From assembly GCA_014871385.1 (NCBI GenBank), contig CM026426.1, positions 36,271,918 through 36,335,917 of the forward strand: a stretch of DNA of 64,000 nt, read 5' to 3'. Shown here piece by piece: positions 46,681 through 60,740 of the stretch (its first letter is position 1; each line of letters opens with the position of its first letter). The stretch is from Ceratodon purpureus. Lineage: Eukaryota > Streptophyta > Bryopsida > Pseudoditrichales > Ditrichaceae. Below the pieces are notes generated by a model. That model was given only the letters and a program-made list of their open reading frames with translations. It was not told the DNA's origin and did not search any database. Position numbers and translations under genes: made by a program.

Positions 46681-49168
46681 TTTTGTTCTATGCTTCCTGT
46701 CTAATCATTCTGTTCCCCAAATCACTAATTTTTTAAATTTTTAGGCGGAACTACTCTCCCTACTGGCCAATGGTGGAATTCGCTTTCCACACAGCTATAG
46801 AGCAGAGCGGGAGCAGAATGGGGAGCAGGTCTGGCTATGGTGGCTAGGGAGAGCACGAGGTCAGGGAGGTGTTGGGCGAGTGGGGGATTGCATGGACTTT
46901 GGGGTGCTTAGCAGGAACAAGGGGTGCAGGGCCTCCACCTCTAGGGTTGCCCTTGCCTCGGCAACGCGGCCTTCAATTTCTACTCTTTGTGCATTTTTGA
47001 AAATTTTCACATTATGAATGAGCGGCCATTATTCTCTCTCTATATTTTTTTACACTTTTATATTATCTCTGCATTCCAACATTCTTAGTTATGATTCCAC
47101 CGTTTGGATCTTTATTTTCTTAAAATTTCACCAAGAAGAAAAGAAAAAAACCAGAAACTTTGTAGGATGAGAACTTAGAGCAAGTTGCGATTGTAGCATT
47201 TATTTCAATGGGTTGTAATTGTGCAGCTTGTCTCATTTTGATACACGGGTACCTTACATATAGGACAATCTGAATTTTTAAAAACCCCACCATTTTTGGT
47301 GCAAAAATCTCACACCACAAGCAGTCAAACATGGCTCCTCCTCTCAAGCACCTTAAAAAAAAAAAAAAAAAAAACATTTTTTGAACTTCAAATGCTGTAA
47401 TCTTGCAATCTGTACGGTCAAAGATGTTCATTTTTTTGGTTCACATCTGATCAATATTTTTTTCTAGATCTTACGGTTAAGATTCTAAAAATAGCATTTA
47501 TATTTTCTACATACCCTATGACACAAAATTGTAGTTTTTGACTTAGTTCTTAGAAACATAGTCAAAGAACTTTCACGGCTAAGATTTTAAATAGTGGGTG
47601 GTAGATGGAAAGCCAAAGATTTTAAATTACAAAACAAAAAATTGTTGTTGAAATATTGAAGACGGAGACTAAAAATCAAAAATTGCAGATGAAAGACTGA
47701 TAAATAAGAGTGTTGAATGAAATAATTTGCAAATGTAGAAACATGCCCCTTGTATCAATTGTAATCTTATTTTCTACTTCTGTAAAAGACAAAAGCCTTT
47801 ATTTTGGATGTACAGACCCATATTCAATAACAATCTAAATCAACAAGAAAATCAAAAAATATATTAGCAAAACATCAATCCAGATTCATTTTATAATTCA
47901 TTTTGCAATTTATTTTATAATTTATTTATGTAACAGAAGAATACGACACAAAGAAAAGTTAAAGTTGTGAGATCATGTTTGGGTAGGATAGAAAGAAATA
48001 TTAATTCTAACTTTAAATTCTAGAATCTTCCAATTTGTGCATCCAAATTTAGTGATGTTTTTTATCTTTAATCATTAAATCTTACTTAATAAATATATAT
48101 ATATATATATGTTGGTTCTTTCACTCTTTGCTTTAGACTTACAAGTTTGGAATGTTGTTGATGAGAAAGGATCAAGAAATTTTAGGGGTTAAGGAAGGGC
48201 ATGGGATTTAGAACTGACTCAGCTCATTTGACAATATTATATGAATTTAAGCTTAAGGTACTTCTACCTTTGTGACTTCAACAATTGTACCAACAAACTC
48301 CATTGCCCTTGCCATTGTAATTCCACCAATAATTTACACACATAGAATCATTTGATTTCATAGAAGAATGAAGCTAACTACGGTAACACACCTCATCCAC
48401 AACTTTAATTACCATAATACTATAGCAAGTTTGCCACTCAGCAAAGGCATAATTATTTATGTTTAAAAAGATAAGATATCTTTTTAAAAAAGTGAATTTT
48501 TAAATTTTCTTTTTTAAACAAAAAATCAATAAAAATAACCTTAATTAGCTTAGAAGTAAAATATAGCAAAAAATAATATTTTCTATTCTTTTTTTGAGTC
48601 TTCATAATCGCCTAATTTTTACATTGTCTATTTCTAGAATCAATTTTGGATAAACCTGCTATGGTACTTCCATTACCAAAATGAACCTGCCTAAGTAAGT
48701 AATCACAACCACAGTATGAGATCTTTGGCTGACAAGTCTCTAGACATTTGCCTATCCAGCACAAACCTCAGAGTTGGTTGAACGTATAAAGAGTTCCTCA
48801 AAAATTACTAATATCTACTAAAGATTACACTAAAATATACAAGCATGGAAGTCTTTATAAAATTTGTAGGACACGGTTGGAAATGTAAGTTTTAGGACAT
48901 TCGGTAACCACATATCTTAGCTCCTTAGTAGCTTGGAAAGAAAATATTTATATTTGAAGTTCCCTAAACTTCTAGGAAATTATTGACCTTGTGTGATTAA
49001 ATATATAGAAATTACATTGAGTTAGAGCCTAAAATCATAGTTATTTATACATATATCTTTAAAACCGAAGAGTATTTAGTCTTATTGCACAATACTAAAC
49101 AAAACTAGTATTAATCAAAGTCGTTGACTAAAGAAAACATAGGGGTAACGTAATCTATTATCTCCACA
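46681..49168. other. AT-rich stretch without gene
   Basis: About 2.5 kb of AT-rich DNA with A-runs (47348-47370) and a short (TA)n run near 48092. No supportable coding frame, RNA gene or element end. Confidence 0.55.
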
Positions 49169-50745
49169 CACTATAAGAAACTAATGTATTTGGTGACGTC
49201 TTCAGTCATGTCTCGAGAGACATGATGACATCTAAATGTACATCCTTCAGACGTGTTAACTCGAGTGATATGCAAAAATGCGTGGAGACATCACAAAAAA
49301 TACGTCGACATCACAAAAAATAGGTCGACATTCCTGTAACATAGACAATTTTTGTTGATTTGAATAGGTCAAAAATGTTGCCACATTGAAGGCACCTAGG
49401 TTGTAGAATGACAAAGAGTGCCACATGGCACAAAATTTCATCCTCTGGAATGGTGACTTGGAATATGATGTGGTCCCGCCAATGCTGATGTGGCGTCTAA
49501 CGTAGACTTGAGAAAGAGTGACGTGGCATGCCACGTTAACAAAGGTCTGCAAGGTATTTATTTTAGAATCATATTTGTTGAGACGTCACCGGGAACATGG
49601 TTGTGTTTTTCAAGACATCCCGGGTTGATGTTGAGATGTCCATATTGATGTCTATGACAACATGTCTTGGGTCTTACGGTTGGTTTCATTAAACATCGCC
49701 ATGTCGCAGAGAACATGACAGTGGACATGACCAAGTCCTAAAGTATTTTTCCGGCCCCTGCACTTTGGTATACTGTGTGTCATCGCGGATGTCTCAAGGA
49801 ATTTATGTGTGTCTAACGTGACATCACCTGAGACATGGTATTGCTCACGGTTTGTATTTGCCGGTGTTTTGGAGGATGCAAGAGATGTTGTAGAAGACAT
49901 GAGTATTGTGTATGTTGACGTCATAGTCATTGTATGCACGACCCTAAAATTTTGCAAGACGTCTTTAAAAACATTTAGTGAGAAATTGTGGATGTTGTGA
50001 AATGCATTGCTATTACCCAACAATCATCCCTGAAAACATGTTTACGTCACATGTGACGTGTTATAAAGACATCAGTGAGGATATGCAATTCTTGCGCAAA
50101 TATTCATTGGCCATGTAATAAGTGTTATATAAGACATCATCACGATGACCGATTTGTCTGAGAAGACATGTCTCTCTTATGCGGGAAAGAGACATAGCAA
50201 TTGCAGAAAACATTGCCTTATCACTTAACAATTGTTAAAAAGGACATCACCATGATCACTTAGTCATCGGAGAAAACATCACCACATCATGTCCGACGTG
50301 TTAAACAAGCATTAGCCTCATTACACAATAAACCTAGAGAACATCCTCTTATCACTTAACACTGTTCTAAAAGACATCATCGTTATTACCCAGTTGTCTA
50401 AGAAAACATCCCTATGTCACGTACTACATGTTACATGGACATCATCCCCATCACATCATTGTTTCAAAGAGCTTTTCCATGTCACTTAAAAATTGTCATA
50501 AAATACATTATAATGATGATGCAATCGTTTGAGATATCATTTCCACGTCATGTACGACGTGTTATACAAGACATCCGCCGACATACCTAGACGTCTCACA
50601 TCTCATACTCACGTCATCATGCATACATTTACTGAGACATAGCGGACGACCTTGGAGACATCCCAAAGTCATGTTCTAGACGTCATACAATACATCTCTT
50701 GTGACATGCACTGGTCTCACTAAGAACTTACACGGCCCATTCCAA
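49169..50745 (+). mobile_element. CACTA-like terminus followed by GACATC/GACGTG repeats
   Basis: CACTATAAGAAAC at 49169 has the form of a plant CACTA (En/Spm) end. The following 1.5 kb is filled with degenerate repeats built on GACATCA, CACGTC and GACGTGTTATA (for example near 50050, 50130, 50235, 50290, 50370, 50430, 50530 and 50565), like a CACTA subterminal repeat region. No transposase and no matching right end (…AGTG) were found, so this may be a solo end or a non-autonomous copy. Confidence 0.4.
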
Positions 50746-52560
50746 AGTGTTCCTTGCATGCCCCTTTCTTCATTTCTTATTCGCCGCCTCTGCTCTTCTT
50801 TGAGGTCCCTACATTAGGGGAAAAATTAGGTCTACAGAAGGCCTTGTAAGACAGCCCGGATTAGGTGAGCTTCCTGCCCGCGAACACTTCTGTGCGAAAT
50901 CTCATTGGTGGATATCCTGCCCGCTAACAATAAAATTCGCCCCGCTCACAACAGGATCCGGTACTGTCCAATGGAATGACAGCAGTGGGCACACGCTCGG
51001 TGACACTGTCATTACTGCTTGTATTGTCCAATGGAGGTTACATGTGATATACATTGCAATAGTTGTTTAGCAAAACAAATAAGGACAACACAAACAATAG
51101 CAGATAGAAGTCTTTGATTGTAAAAGGATGAAAAAGAAAATTCTAGTCCTGATGTTGCTCTAAAGGAATCTTGTAATTTGTCCTCAACTTCCATGAAATT
51201 TTGAAAGTCACTTCTATTCTAGTATAAGCTAGAAAACCAATTGAGCTGACACAACATCCAAGAGAGAAAATTAGTACAGCTGAGTTCAATCCTACAAAAA
51301 ACAGATGATATCTCCAGCTTACTAATTTGGCATATTTGGACCCAAATAAAACTAACTTCAAAAACAAAATAGGTCCAAATGAGATTAAAGTTGACTCACT
51401 GGAGGGGTTTCAAGATCGAAACTACAAGAACCTTTTATTATTTATATATATATCTTTTTTATAATAAAAAATTTCTTAATTTTTATGTTTGTTGGAAGTA
51501 GTGTTTCATGACCGGTCTGCGAAACACTGAGGCATGTGGTGGGGTCGACAAAAGAATGATATCATACTGTTTTGGTGAAAGTGTTTATGTAATCTACTTT
51601 TGACTGGAATACTTCCGCGGTAATATTGTGTGTGGACTGTAAGCGAGGTCCTGAGGTCCGACGTGAGCTCGGTTAGGACACGAAATTCATTGAACGGCCC
51701 CCAGACAAAACATTCAAACAGTCCAATAGGAAAATAGGAACAACACATTTGGCAAAGCAAGCGTACAAAAGAAACAATACTGTGTACAGGAAATGACATG
51801 TGTTTATAAGATTCACAGTCTGCCTTAGACATGTAGTCTCAAGTACATACTCCGGGTCCAAAGGCAACCACAACATCATTATTAAATCAGCTATGTTCCT
51901 GCTTAAAAGGGTCTTTCATTACACACTACCATGTCCTATGTGGCCAGCATTTACAACTATCACATACTTAACCGACTACCGATTGCAATTGCAGCTGTTC
52001 TACTCGCACAATTCTTGCAGATAATCCCATAGCCTGAGAACCTACACTAAGTTTTGAAAAAGAGGCTTGAGTCTTCACGTTATCACTTTTAAAATAGATA
52101 GTGAAACAAGCAATCCTGTAAAGGGAACCTAACCTTACGGCATAACTCACTCAGAGTTCACTCCATGGACGGATGGATTCGGTGCTCCGCCATTATCGTA
52201 GCTGCGCTCTGCAGTTGATCATACGATGACACACTATAATGAGTGGTAATACATTGCAATTGAGGGAGGGCTTGAATCAACAGACTGTAAGAGTAGGATT
52301 CCAAAAGTAACTTTGAGGACTATGAATGAGATAACAAGGTTCTAGGCACATACCTCCTCCATTTCCAACGTCAGCTTCGCTAGATGTCCCAAATGATGTT
52401 GGAATATGCTGCACCAAAGAACTTGCACTAAGCGTTACTTAAATGCGTCAAGAATTCCCATGTCATGTTATTTTCCGAATCAATGTCCAAGAGAGTTTCA
52501 GCGTCCACATCCACACTTCGCCTTGTTCCAAATTGCAATAAAAAGGATACACTCTCATCC
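50746..52560. other. No supportable gene
   Basis: Mixed DNA with short accidental frames only. Splice-like sites exist on -, but no protein-like text links them. Confidence 0.4.
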
Positions 52561-52568
52561 GGCAAAGA

Positions 52569-53530
52569 ATGATTTCCAATTTCTTTCATGCAATACAACA
52601 AAGACTATCTACCTCAACCCCCCCCAACCCGCCTCCCCTCCCCCTCCCGGATAAAATTCTAGAAATTATTTCATTGTACCACCACCCGACGATCAAATGC
52701 AACCACGACGACCTTCGACTTAGGGAAGGGATGTTGATGGGTCGCCCTGTATATCAGTTCAATCCTCCGGGACATCCTCAGACTCTCGCTCCATCCTCGG
52801 TGTGTGAATTTGAAACCGCCTGCAATTCTCTTCCCCCATCAGCGAAGGCAATCTCCCTCAGAGGCTATGATTGGAGGAAGGTGTTCATTGTCAGTGCTAC
52901 GGATTCCAGGCACATACCCCCGGTCATTCAGGCCTTGTTCCATGTGGAACCACGGCACAGTTGCCTTCTGGATCGGGGTGTGATCCTTCTCCCAAAGTGA
53001 TGCTATCGCGCTCGCTGATGTAGGGTAGAGCTCCGCTGAAAATGACAATTACAATGAGAAGTTAGCGAATCAAAGGAGGGTACGAAACAACATCAGAGTT
53101 AGGGTTTGCGCCTGTGCTCGACTTCTAGCAAATTACATTTTCAGGAACATACACGACCACATTGCACAGACACAACATTGCAAGGACTACGATGCATCAA
53201 GTATCTGGCCGCAAAAGTATTGGACTGTTAACACTAAACCTTCAAGGGATACTCAGGACACGAGTTAAACTCCAAGATTGCGACTAAAACTTCAAATTGA
53301 ACAGGGACCTCTCAAACGGGTAGAGAAAGCATGTAAATCACATGGCGTCCGACTAGGTGATCAACAACAACACCAAAGACTATGAAGGACGACAACACAG
53401 ATAAGCGAGACAAAGCAACAACACCTGAGAAGAGGAAGACTCACCTGCTCACCGGTGGGAGGGATGTTCGTGGAATCGCTCGAGTGAAATGGCAAGAGGA
53501 TGGTCTCAGCAAACTCTATTTATGAGCACC
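52569..53530. other. Possible small gene, strand unresolved
   Basis: On +, a 143-codon frame (52569-53000) ends in a fairly protein-like stretch (RGYDWRKVFIVSATDSRHIPPV). On -, a TATA-like CATAAATAG near 53520, a donor GAGCAG/GTGAG near 53445 and an acceptor TTTTCAG near 53040 precede another open stretch (ELYPTSASAIASLWEKDHTP…) to 52839. Both cannot be right. The - reading has better gene signals, the + reading a longer frame. No family is recognised. Confidence 0.3.
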
Positions 53531-54039
53531 TGAATGGGAAGATGGCGGCTGCCTGATGCAGAATTTGGCCCCCACGACACGCGCATTCCAGAGGATGCAA
53601 AGATGTCTCTTGATTAGTCCCCTTCCACATCCTCCCCGCGTCATTGTCACCTTCCATAGCCTCCTGAGAGCAATGATGTTTCCAAAAACAAGGCACATCA
53701 TCACAGATGGAAGACTGGATTAGAGAGACAGGAGGGTGGATTAAAGAGACATATGCTGGTATGGGACATGGAAGTAAGAGATGTAACATAGTTTTCACAA
53801 ATTCATGATGCATCGCTCTCCACTTCTCTCCCACCTGACGGCTCTCACTGTCATAATGTAGGTCTTGCTTTGAGTCCCTTTAGTGGATCTGTCATTCGAG
53901 GATCCTACGGAATCAGCGTAAAATGTCACTGATTCATACGACGTTCTACATATGGTATACGTATGTGTCATGGCCATTTTTCAAGCATGGTATGGTCATT
54001 CATGGACAGCAGCACCAGTTCCAAACCTACACCTACACA

Positions 54040-54063
54040 CCCCCCCCCCCCCCCCCCCCCCCC
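54040..54063 (+). repeat. Poly-C tract
   Basis: An uninterrupted run of about 23 C within CT-rich DNA. No function is inferred. Confidence 0.8.
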
Positions 54064-55299
54064 TCCCTTCCTTCTCCCCCCTCCCCACCACGACTCCCCA
54101 TCCAGACATCGCTTAATAATGCTTCAAAGTTCAATCTCCCTGTGCTGAACGCCTCCCACATTTCATAAGAGCATCAAATTTGAAGGGAAATTCGCACTCA
54201 CGATGACTGTCAGTGCTACAAACTAGTTAAAGATAAGGATTCGGTTAGTGCCGTCGACGTCCATTCCTCTAACAGGTGCATTGGGTTCGCACTGAGATTG
54301 TCCACGGTGTGTCTATGAATTAGCGTGCTCAGAAGGATTGCGTGTGTGCTTCGAGTGTCCGAAAGATGGTGAGTCCTATGCTCCAATTCTCCATACTTGA
54401 GTACTGCATTCTTGTGCGTTTCCATGTCCCACCGTTATCCTCACGGAGCGGATTCTGAGTACTCTTTAGTTCCGTTGTTCCTAACAAACGGCGTTTCTAT
54501 TTGAACTGTTTTACATGAGAACTGGAAGTGAAATGGGGGCATGACGAAGATATGAAGACATACTGAGCGGGCGAAATACCGGCCGCGTTGTCTAACAAAT
54601 TGAGAATATGCAGACCGTCTCCTCGCCTCATGTGTATTCAACACACTTTTTGACGGTTCCTTTTGTCCAATGCGATCCTGCGGTTACACATGTCAGTTCC
54701 TTCTGTCTGTTGAGTTTAGGTGACTCATGACTTTCACGTGGGGCATACGTATCAACACTGACCATTTCAATGTTCACTTGAACGATGCAGGCGATGTGGA
54801 CGACAGTACATAACAACCGACATCACTTGCAGGTGAGTATCGAGACTATGAAAAAGCAGGGGAGAGTAGAGGGTTTTAGGGTACGGACCACTGCTTGTGA
54901 GGCGTCGCTCCTCGGCGAGGCGACTTCCATGGTGGACTAAGGTGGGTTCAAGAACACTAGAGCTGCTCGAAGAGTGACCTCCTCCACGTGATGTGTGTCA
55001 CCATTTTTTGCCACAAATCGCAGAGAACTGCGTCCACAGATCCACCTCGCATATGCGTCTCTGCGGGCCTGAAATTACTGTAAGTAGGGTTAGAATACAA
55101 TAAACATCATTGTCCATTTTCAAAAAAGTTCAGTGCAGTGTCCATCTCGCACGTTCACAAAAGTATGAAGCGATGTTCCGTGACAAAAACCACCTTTTCC
55201 TATGCTTCTAATGAGTCATTCCTCAATAAAATTTATAACTTATAATAGATAAATTAACATTGGAAAATTCTACAGACCTTGAAATTCTTGAAATATCAA

Positions 55300-55999
55300 C
55301 GCTGAAGCAGTCTGTTGGCGGTCGATGAGTTCCGAACATAGGCTACTGTAAAACTATCAGGAGCTCTGGATGAGGAGATGATTGCTCGGGCCTAAATTGA
55401 ACTCTAAGTCACAAGGGCATGTTCTTTCTGAAACGGAAGAACACTGGCAAGCTCGTTCAACCTCAGTAGTACTTGCTTAACGTCCACCTTCAAGATACAT
55501 TGTGGCTTTTAAGCTTTGTAGGTATGTAGGATAATTTTGAACTCATAAATACTATAGATAAATTTATAGATTGAGCAATTACGTGCTATGGAGAAATGCA
55601 TACACCATTCTAAAAACGAAAAGCGTGAGACCCTTTAAGGAACATTACGATGTTATACATTCTTTGTCACTTGTTAATACTCCTGCTTTTCCTTTTGAAA
55701 TCCATATCCAAAGATAAAAACCACAACAGGGAAGTTAGTACTACATGGAATGAATACGAATTCTACCTGTAGACAGAAAGTTGGTCAAGACCTATTATGA
55801 ACTGCGAACATATCGGAGGACGTACCGGCATAGGAGCGTGCGGGATTTGCTCCGGATTATAGATTGGCCGCGTATTGAGTAATGCGAGTTCAGCTTCATT
55901 AACTCTTAAAACATGGACACACTTCAAGAGCTCCTGTGCTATGTGTCTGTCCGCACCTCCAGCATCCACGGTGACGGAAATGTTGGCACTCCAAGCAAT
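55300..55999 (-). pseudogene. Decayed pfkB-type (ribokinase-like) sugar kinase
   Basis: The exon 55999-55826 on - has acceptor GTACAG and donor GTACGT. It reads IAWSANISVTVDAGG, then a helix and HVLRVNEAELALL, the pattern of pfkB kinases (…vilDaGG…DilspNEtEla.L). Further down on -, VDVKQVLLRLNELASVL (about 55488-55430) matches the VKQVLvKLG..Gs strand. RAPDSFTVAY (near 55340) stands where GAGDsFt.a should be, so the catalytic GAGD is altered, and stops intervene between the pieces. The N-terminal exons are not found; a Ty3-like fossil occupies the DNA upstream. The family normally phosphorylates ribose or related sugars. Here it is most likely a pseudogene. Confidence 0.5.
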
Positions 56000-56479
56000 C
56001 TGTACGAAAGATCCTCCAACATAAGACCAGATTATTTCAAGTTCATTTATCCCCTGAAGAGGAGTTCGGTAGAATTATGTGCAACAAACATCTCCCCCGA
56101 CTATGACTGTAAATCTGAATGGAAGAGGCCAAGGTTGCAAGATAGATTAATTAGAGAGGAATGATGGATCAAATATGTGCAAAGACCTATGCACTTGTAG
56201 TTTTCCGTTGGACTACCGGTGTGGACTCAATTGTTCGTAACCCATCTCAATTCTCAATATTCCAGTTACTTCCAATTGTAACGGCCTCCTTGTGTGAATC
56301 ATAATTTGTATATTGTTTTCTAAAATAGACCGATGTCAGGATGCTTTGGAAATAAATAATTCTCCTCAGTAAGGATGTCTTCCGCACTGACGCAGAGTGA
56401 TTTAGGTCCCTCCATGCGCGGAACAGTCCCCCTCCCCTAAGTCATACTCTGCGTCGGAATCTTCAAAGTCGTCCATCAT

Positions 56480-59030
56480 CTTCAACGACGCTACCAGATG
56501 AATCTGAACTATGCAACCAAGGTCAAATCAGAATTAGATAAATTACTGGAATCCAAGTTTATCTCACTGGTGTATTCGGCGCCATGGCTATCACCAATGG
56601 TCATTATCCCCAAAAAGTATGGTACCCTCCGCATATGTGTGGATTTCAAGAAACTGAAAGAAAGACCACTACCCATTGCCATAGATGGAAGAAATGATTG
56701 ACGAAGTCGCCGGCCACAAAATGTACTCGTTCATAGATTTCTTTTCATGATACTACCAAGTCGCCATGGCCAACCAAGAAAAAAAAGTAAGACAACATTC
56801 TCAATAGAATGGGGTCCTTTTCAATTTGAGAGGATGTCGTTTGGGGCTAAAAATGCGCCGATGACCTTCTAACGGGTCATGGAAGTTATTTTTTGACCTT
56901 ATTTAAAACAACTTTTCCGTATTTACTTAGATGATGGTACTATGTATGGCTCTATGGCCGACCATGTCACCCATTTACGACATATCTTCGATGCCTATCG
57001 AGCTAATGGGGTCAGCCTCAATGCCGACAAATATATGTTTCTCTTCTTTGCAGGGATTATATTAGGCTACATTGTATGCAAGTATGGTAAACTCCCAAAT
57101 CCTGAAAAAACCAAAGACATCCTCAACATGACACCACTCATCAACCAGAAGGGTGTGCAACGCCTCTTAGGACTGACCCTGTTCAATCGCATATATATTG
57201 AAAAACTGGCCCATATCACGGCTCCCATTACCGCCTTGAACCACGCTCTTTATAAATACCACCAAGATAGGACCCCAGCAGCATAGGAAGCTTGAGAGCA
57301 AATTTAAATCGCCTACTCCAACGCTCCAATTTTAATTGCACTAGGCTGGTCCAAACCATTTCATGTGCACACGGACGCATCTAATTTGGCCGTGGGCGTC
57401 ATATTGGCTCAAAATTTCACAGGAAAACACGACCAACCAGTTGCTTACGCTAGCTGTTTAGTGAACCCCGCCAAGAAAAACTATTCCACGACAGAACGTG
57501 AAGTCTTGGCAATGATCTACGGATCCAAAACCTTCAGGCACCTACCCTTTGGAAAGAAGTTCAGGTTCATCGTAGATCACCATAATCATTTCTACTTGGT
57601 AAACAAACCTTTAATTAGTGGCAGAGCCGCCAGATGGATCATGATCTTGTTAGAGTATGACTTCGAGGTAGTCTACGTCCCAGAGGAGCGCTACATTGTT
57701 GCTGATTGCTTGACACAAAACACCAATGCTACGTCCCAGGGGCATTGATGATTTCTTCAATGACCCATACATCCAAACTGCCACCATGGACGTCGAACCA
57801 TCCTCGGATTGGAGAACACCGTTCATTCAGTACTTGACCATTGGTTGCACTCCCTCAACGCTAACAGGTCCTCATCAAATCAGTTTTGCCGAGACTACGT
57901 TGCCATACACCGTCGTTCAAGGATAGCTTTTTCGCCGGGAATAGATGGAGAAACCAAATTCTGTGTTTCCACACACCAGCAACAAGAAATCATCTCCGTC
58001 CTCTACGATGGCCCTACAGGGGAACACCAAAGATGTGATACAACGATTAAAAATATACTTACAGCAAAATATTGGTGGCCTATGCTTCAACGAGACGTCC
58101 ACACCTATATTTACCAATGCCACGCCTGCCGAGTTTCGACAACTAATTTTCAACATCGGGGAAAAGTGCCCCTGAATCTATATCACCAGTCAGGCCATTT
58201 CTTTGTTGGGGCCTAGATTTTGTAGGTCCAATCTGACCCGCTACAAAACAAGGTTTTAAATACATATTGGTTGCCACGGACTATACGACTAAATGGATAG
58301 AAGCTAAGCCCTTAAGGACAAACAGAACCGTGGTCACCGCTACATTCATCTACGAAAATATCATAACTCGTTTTGGATGTCCCTTGGAAATCATGTCGGA
58401 CTAAGGCACCCATTTTGTCAATGCCATCATAGAAGAACTCTTGGACAACCATGGCATCAAGCATCGCACTAATACTATCTATTATCCTCAGGGAAACGAT
58501 CAGGCCAAATTGACTAACAAAACACTTATTGACATGCTACAATGTTTTGTCCACGCCAACAAAGTCGACAGGGACACTTGCCTTCCTGCAGCCTTATGGG
58601 CCAATAGGGAAGCTACGAAAACAACAACCCAAGCCAGTCCTTTGAATTAGTATATGGCACGCAGCCATTACTTCCCACTGAATACATAGCACCAATGTTT
58701 TAATCTCTTCAGCTTAGAGACTATATCCCACACCGCGTGCTGGCTGCTAGAATCCATGACATCCACCATCTCGAGGAGCTTCGGGACCAAGCCTTCCAAA
58801 ATATATTGCACAAGCAACAATTGAGCGCAAAATATTTTCAAGCGTTCCAGTCTCCACGCACCTTCAAAAAAGGAGATTTAGTTTTATCGTGTCCCCAAGA
58901 TCCAAAACTAAGAAAGTCTAAATTTGACCCTTATAGAGTTCAGCTGGTTCTTCCAAACAATACAGTGTTCTATGAGCAGCCAAACTGCTCACTTTTCTCA
59001 TTTTGTTCAAAAATGCATTAGTTTAGTAGA
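56480..59030 (+). mobile_element. Ty3-like (gypsy) pol fossil
   Basis: Parts in order are reverse transcriptase (about 56500-57290), RNase H (about 57300-57750), an integrase zinc-binding region and core (about 57950-58660), and a short tail to about 59030. The RT-RH-integrase order is that of Ty3/gypsy elements. The element is broken in many places. I see no clear gag before it and no flanking LTR pair, so this is a partial old copy. Confidence 0.8.
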
Positions 59031-60720
59031 CTTTTATAATTTTTAAGTTGGAAATGACAAAACTAGATTATCTAGACCTTTAAACACTAATTATTTCAAT
59101 TTTTTACAAATTTCCTTAAAAATCCCTAATTTGTAGTACTCTTATTTTCCATTAGTGGTTTTTCCCCTTCCTTTTCTAAATTCTAATTTCTCTTTCTATT
59201 TTTTATTTTTTATTTATTTATTTTCCATTTTGCTACTTCTTGTTAGAACTTGTATTCCATTTTCCCCATTATCTCCTTTCCTCTTTCTTAATTGTCTCAT
59301 TTTTTATTTTTTTTATGTTTAATTTTTTCATTCTTTAATTTCTATTTGTTTAGTTGCCTGAGGAAAAACTTGGAAGAACTCAAGGCGGCTGCGTTAATGC
59401 AGCCGCTACAACTCACTGGAAGCCGCGCATCTCCACATGAGCTATGCTAGTGAAGCAAGAAAGTAGTTTAGAGGAAAAAATGTAAACCAACTGATGAGGA
59501 TCCTAGCCTAAAGTTAGAGAAGTTGTGACAGTTAGGGGTAGCAGGATTTAGTAGTTATTAATAATTGCCGAGTGAAGTTTAATAGATTAGTGATTTCGTT
59601 TGGAGGTTTATGATTGTCTCCGCTTCCAAAACCCAAATCCTATCTAAATATTATATTAGTACTATTCAAATATTTTAGTTAGTGCCTACATTAGTTAGGA
59701 TAAGAAAGGAAGTGATAGTTGGGTGACTTGAGACTTAGAAAAAAACAAAACAAAAAGATAAGTCAATAAGTTACTATATGTTGATTTTCTCAACAAGGCA
59801 TCAAGGATGTGCAATGAGATGGGATAGCATGTGCATGGGGGTCATGACATGTCCATAAGATTGAAAATAATCTGCAAAAATTATGGCAACTATGAGCTGG
59901 CCAGGAAGAAATGGGTGTAAAACGTCGACGGTAGTGTGTCTGAGGGAAATGAGTGAGTTGGTGGGTAGGGGGCGGCTACTGGGGCTTGAAGCCGAGAGTA
60001 GATGGTGGTTATCATGTGTGCATGATGTTTGCATGCAGTGAGTGAGTAAGTGAATATTTAGGAGTAGGAACATGCTGCTGGTTAGAAAGAATCAGATCAG
60101 TTGTGAGTGGAAGTTAGGTATTGGTTAGGAATAAGTGATTAGAGGGAAGGTTTTGGCTGCATAGAGCGGAAGTTGTACAGAGGGAAGGCGGTCTAAGCAA
60201 ACGGAAGGAACTGGAGGTTGAAGGCTGCTTGAAGTTCTGAGCGGTAGTAAAGCAGGCTCGGTGCAAGGTGACATTACTGGTTCGTTGGAAGGAGAGCTTG
60301 GTGGTGCTGAGACCAGGAGGAGCTTGTGGGAGCGTGGAGCTACCAAAAGAGCAGCCAGTGGTTACATGCTGTGAAGATCTTGCGATTGGAGTGAAGGTGG
60401 CACAGTTCCGGAATTCCTGGAGTTGACGCTCTTGGGATGCTTGCAGTTGGACCAAGTCTAGGCAAGGCTGCATGCGAATCAGGAGCTGGGGCATGCGGTG
60501 TATACGCGAGAGGGACTGAAGGCCGGCTGTGAAGTTCTCAAGGCTAGGAAGTCGACGACCAGCTCCCAGATTTGCGGCGGGAGGATATGTAAAGGAAGAA
60601 GCTTCTGCAATTTAGTTCAGTGTTTTGATTTTGTTTTCTTTTCTTGTGTTTTGGTCCAAGGTGGCTGCAATAGTTCTTGTGGAGGCCAAGAAATTCACAG
60701 GAGGTGTAAGAAGCTAGGAG
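59031..60720. other. No gene seen
   Basis: T-rich then mixed DNA. Frames such as 60114-60494 on - look accidental (Ser/Pro/Leu-rich without domain). Confidence 0.45.
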
Positions 60721-60724
60721 TCTC

Positions 60725-60740
60725 CACTACTAGAAAAAAC
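60725..60740 (+). mobile_element. Possible CACTA-type end
   Basis: CACTACTAGAAAAAAC resembles a CACTA transposon terminus. An 8-bp-arm hairpin AAGAGCGG/CCGCTCTT follows at about 60783-60800. No partner end was found in the window. Confidence 0.25.

Noticed and set aside
53923-54168. Pro-rich frame over the poly-C tract
   Set aside because: Driven by a C homopolymer.
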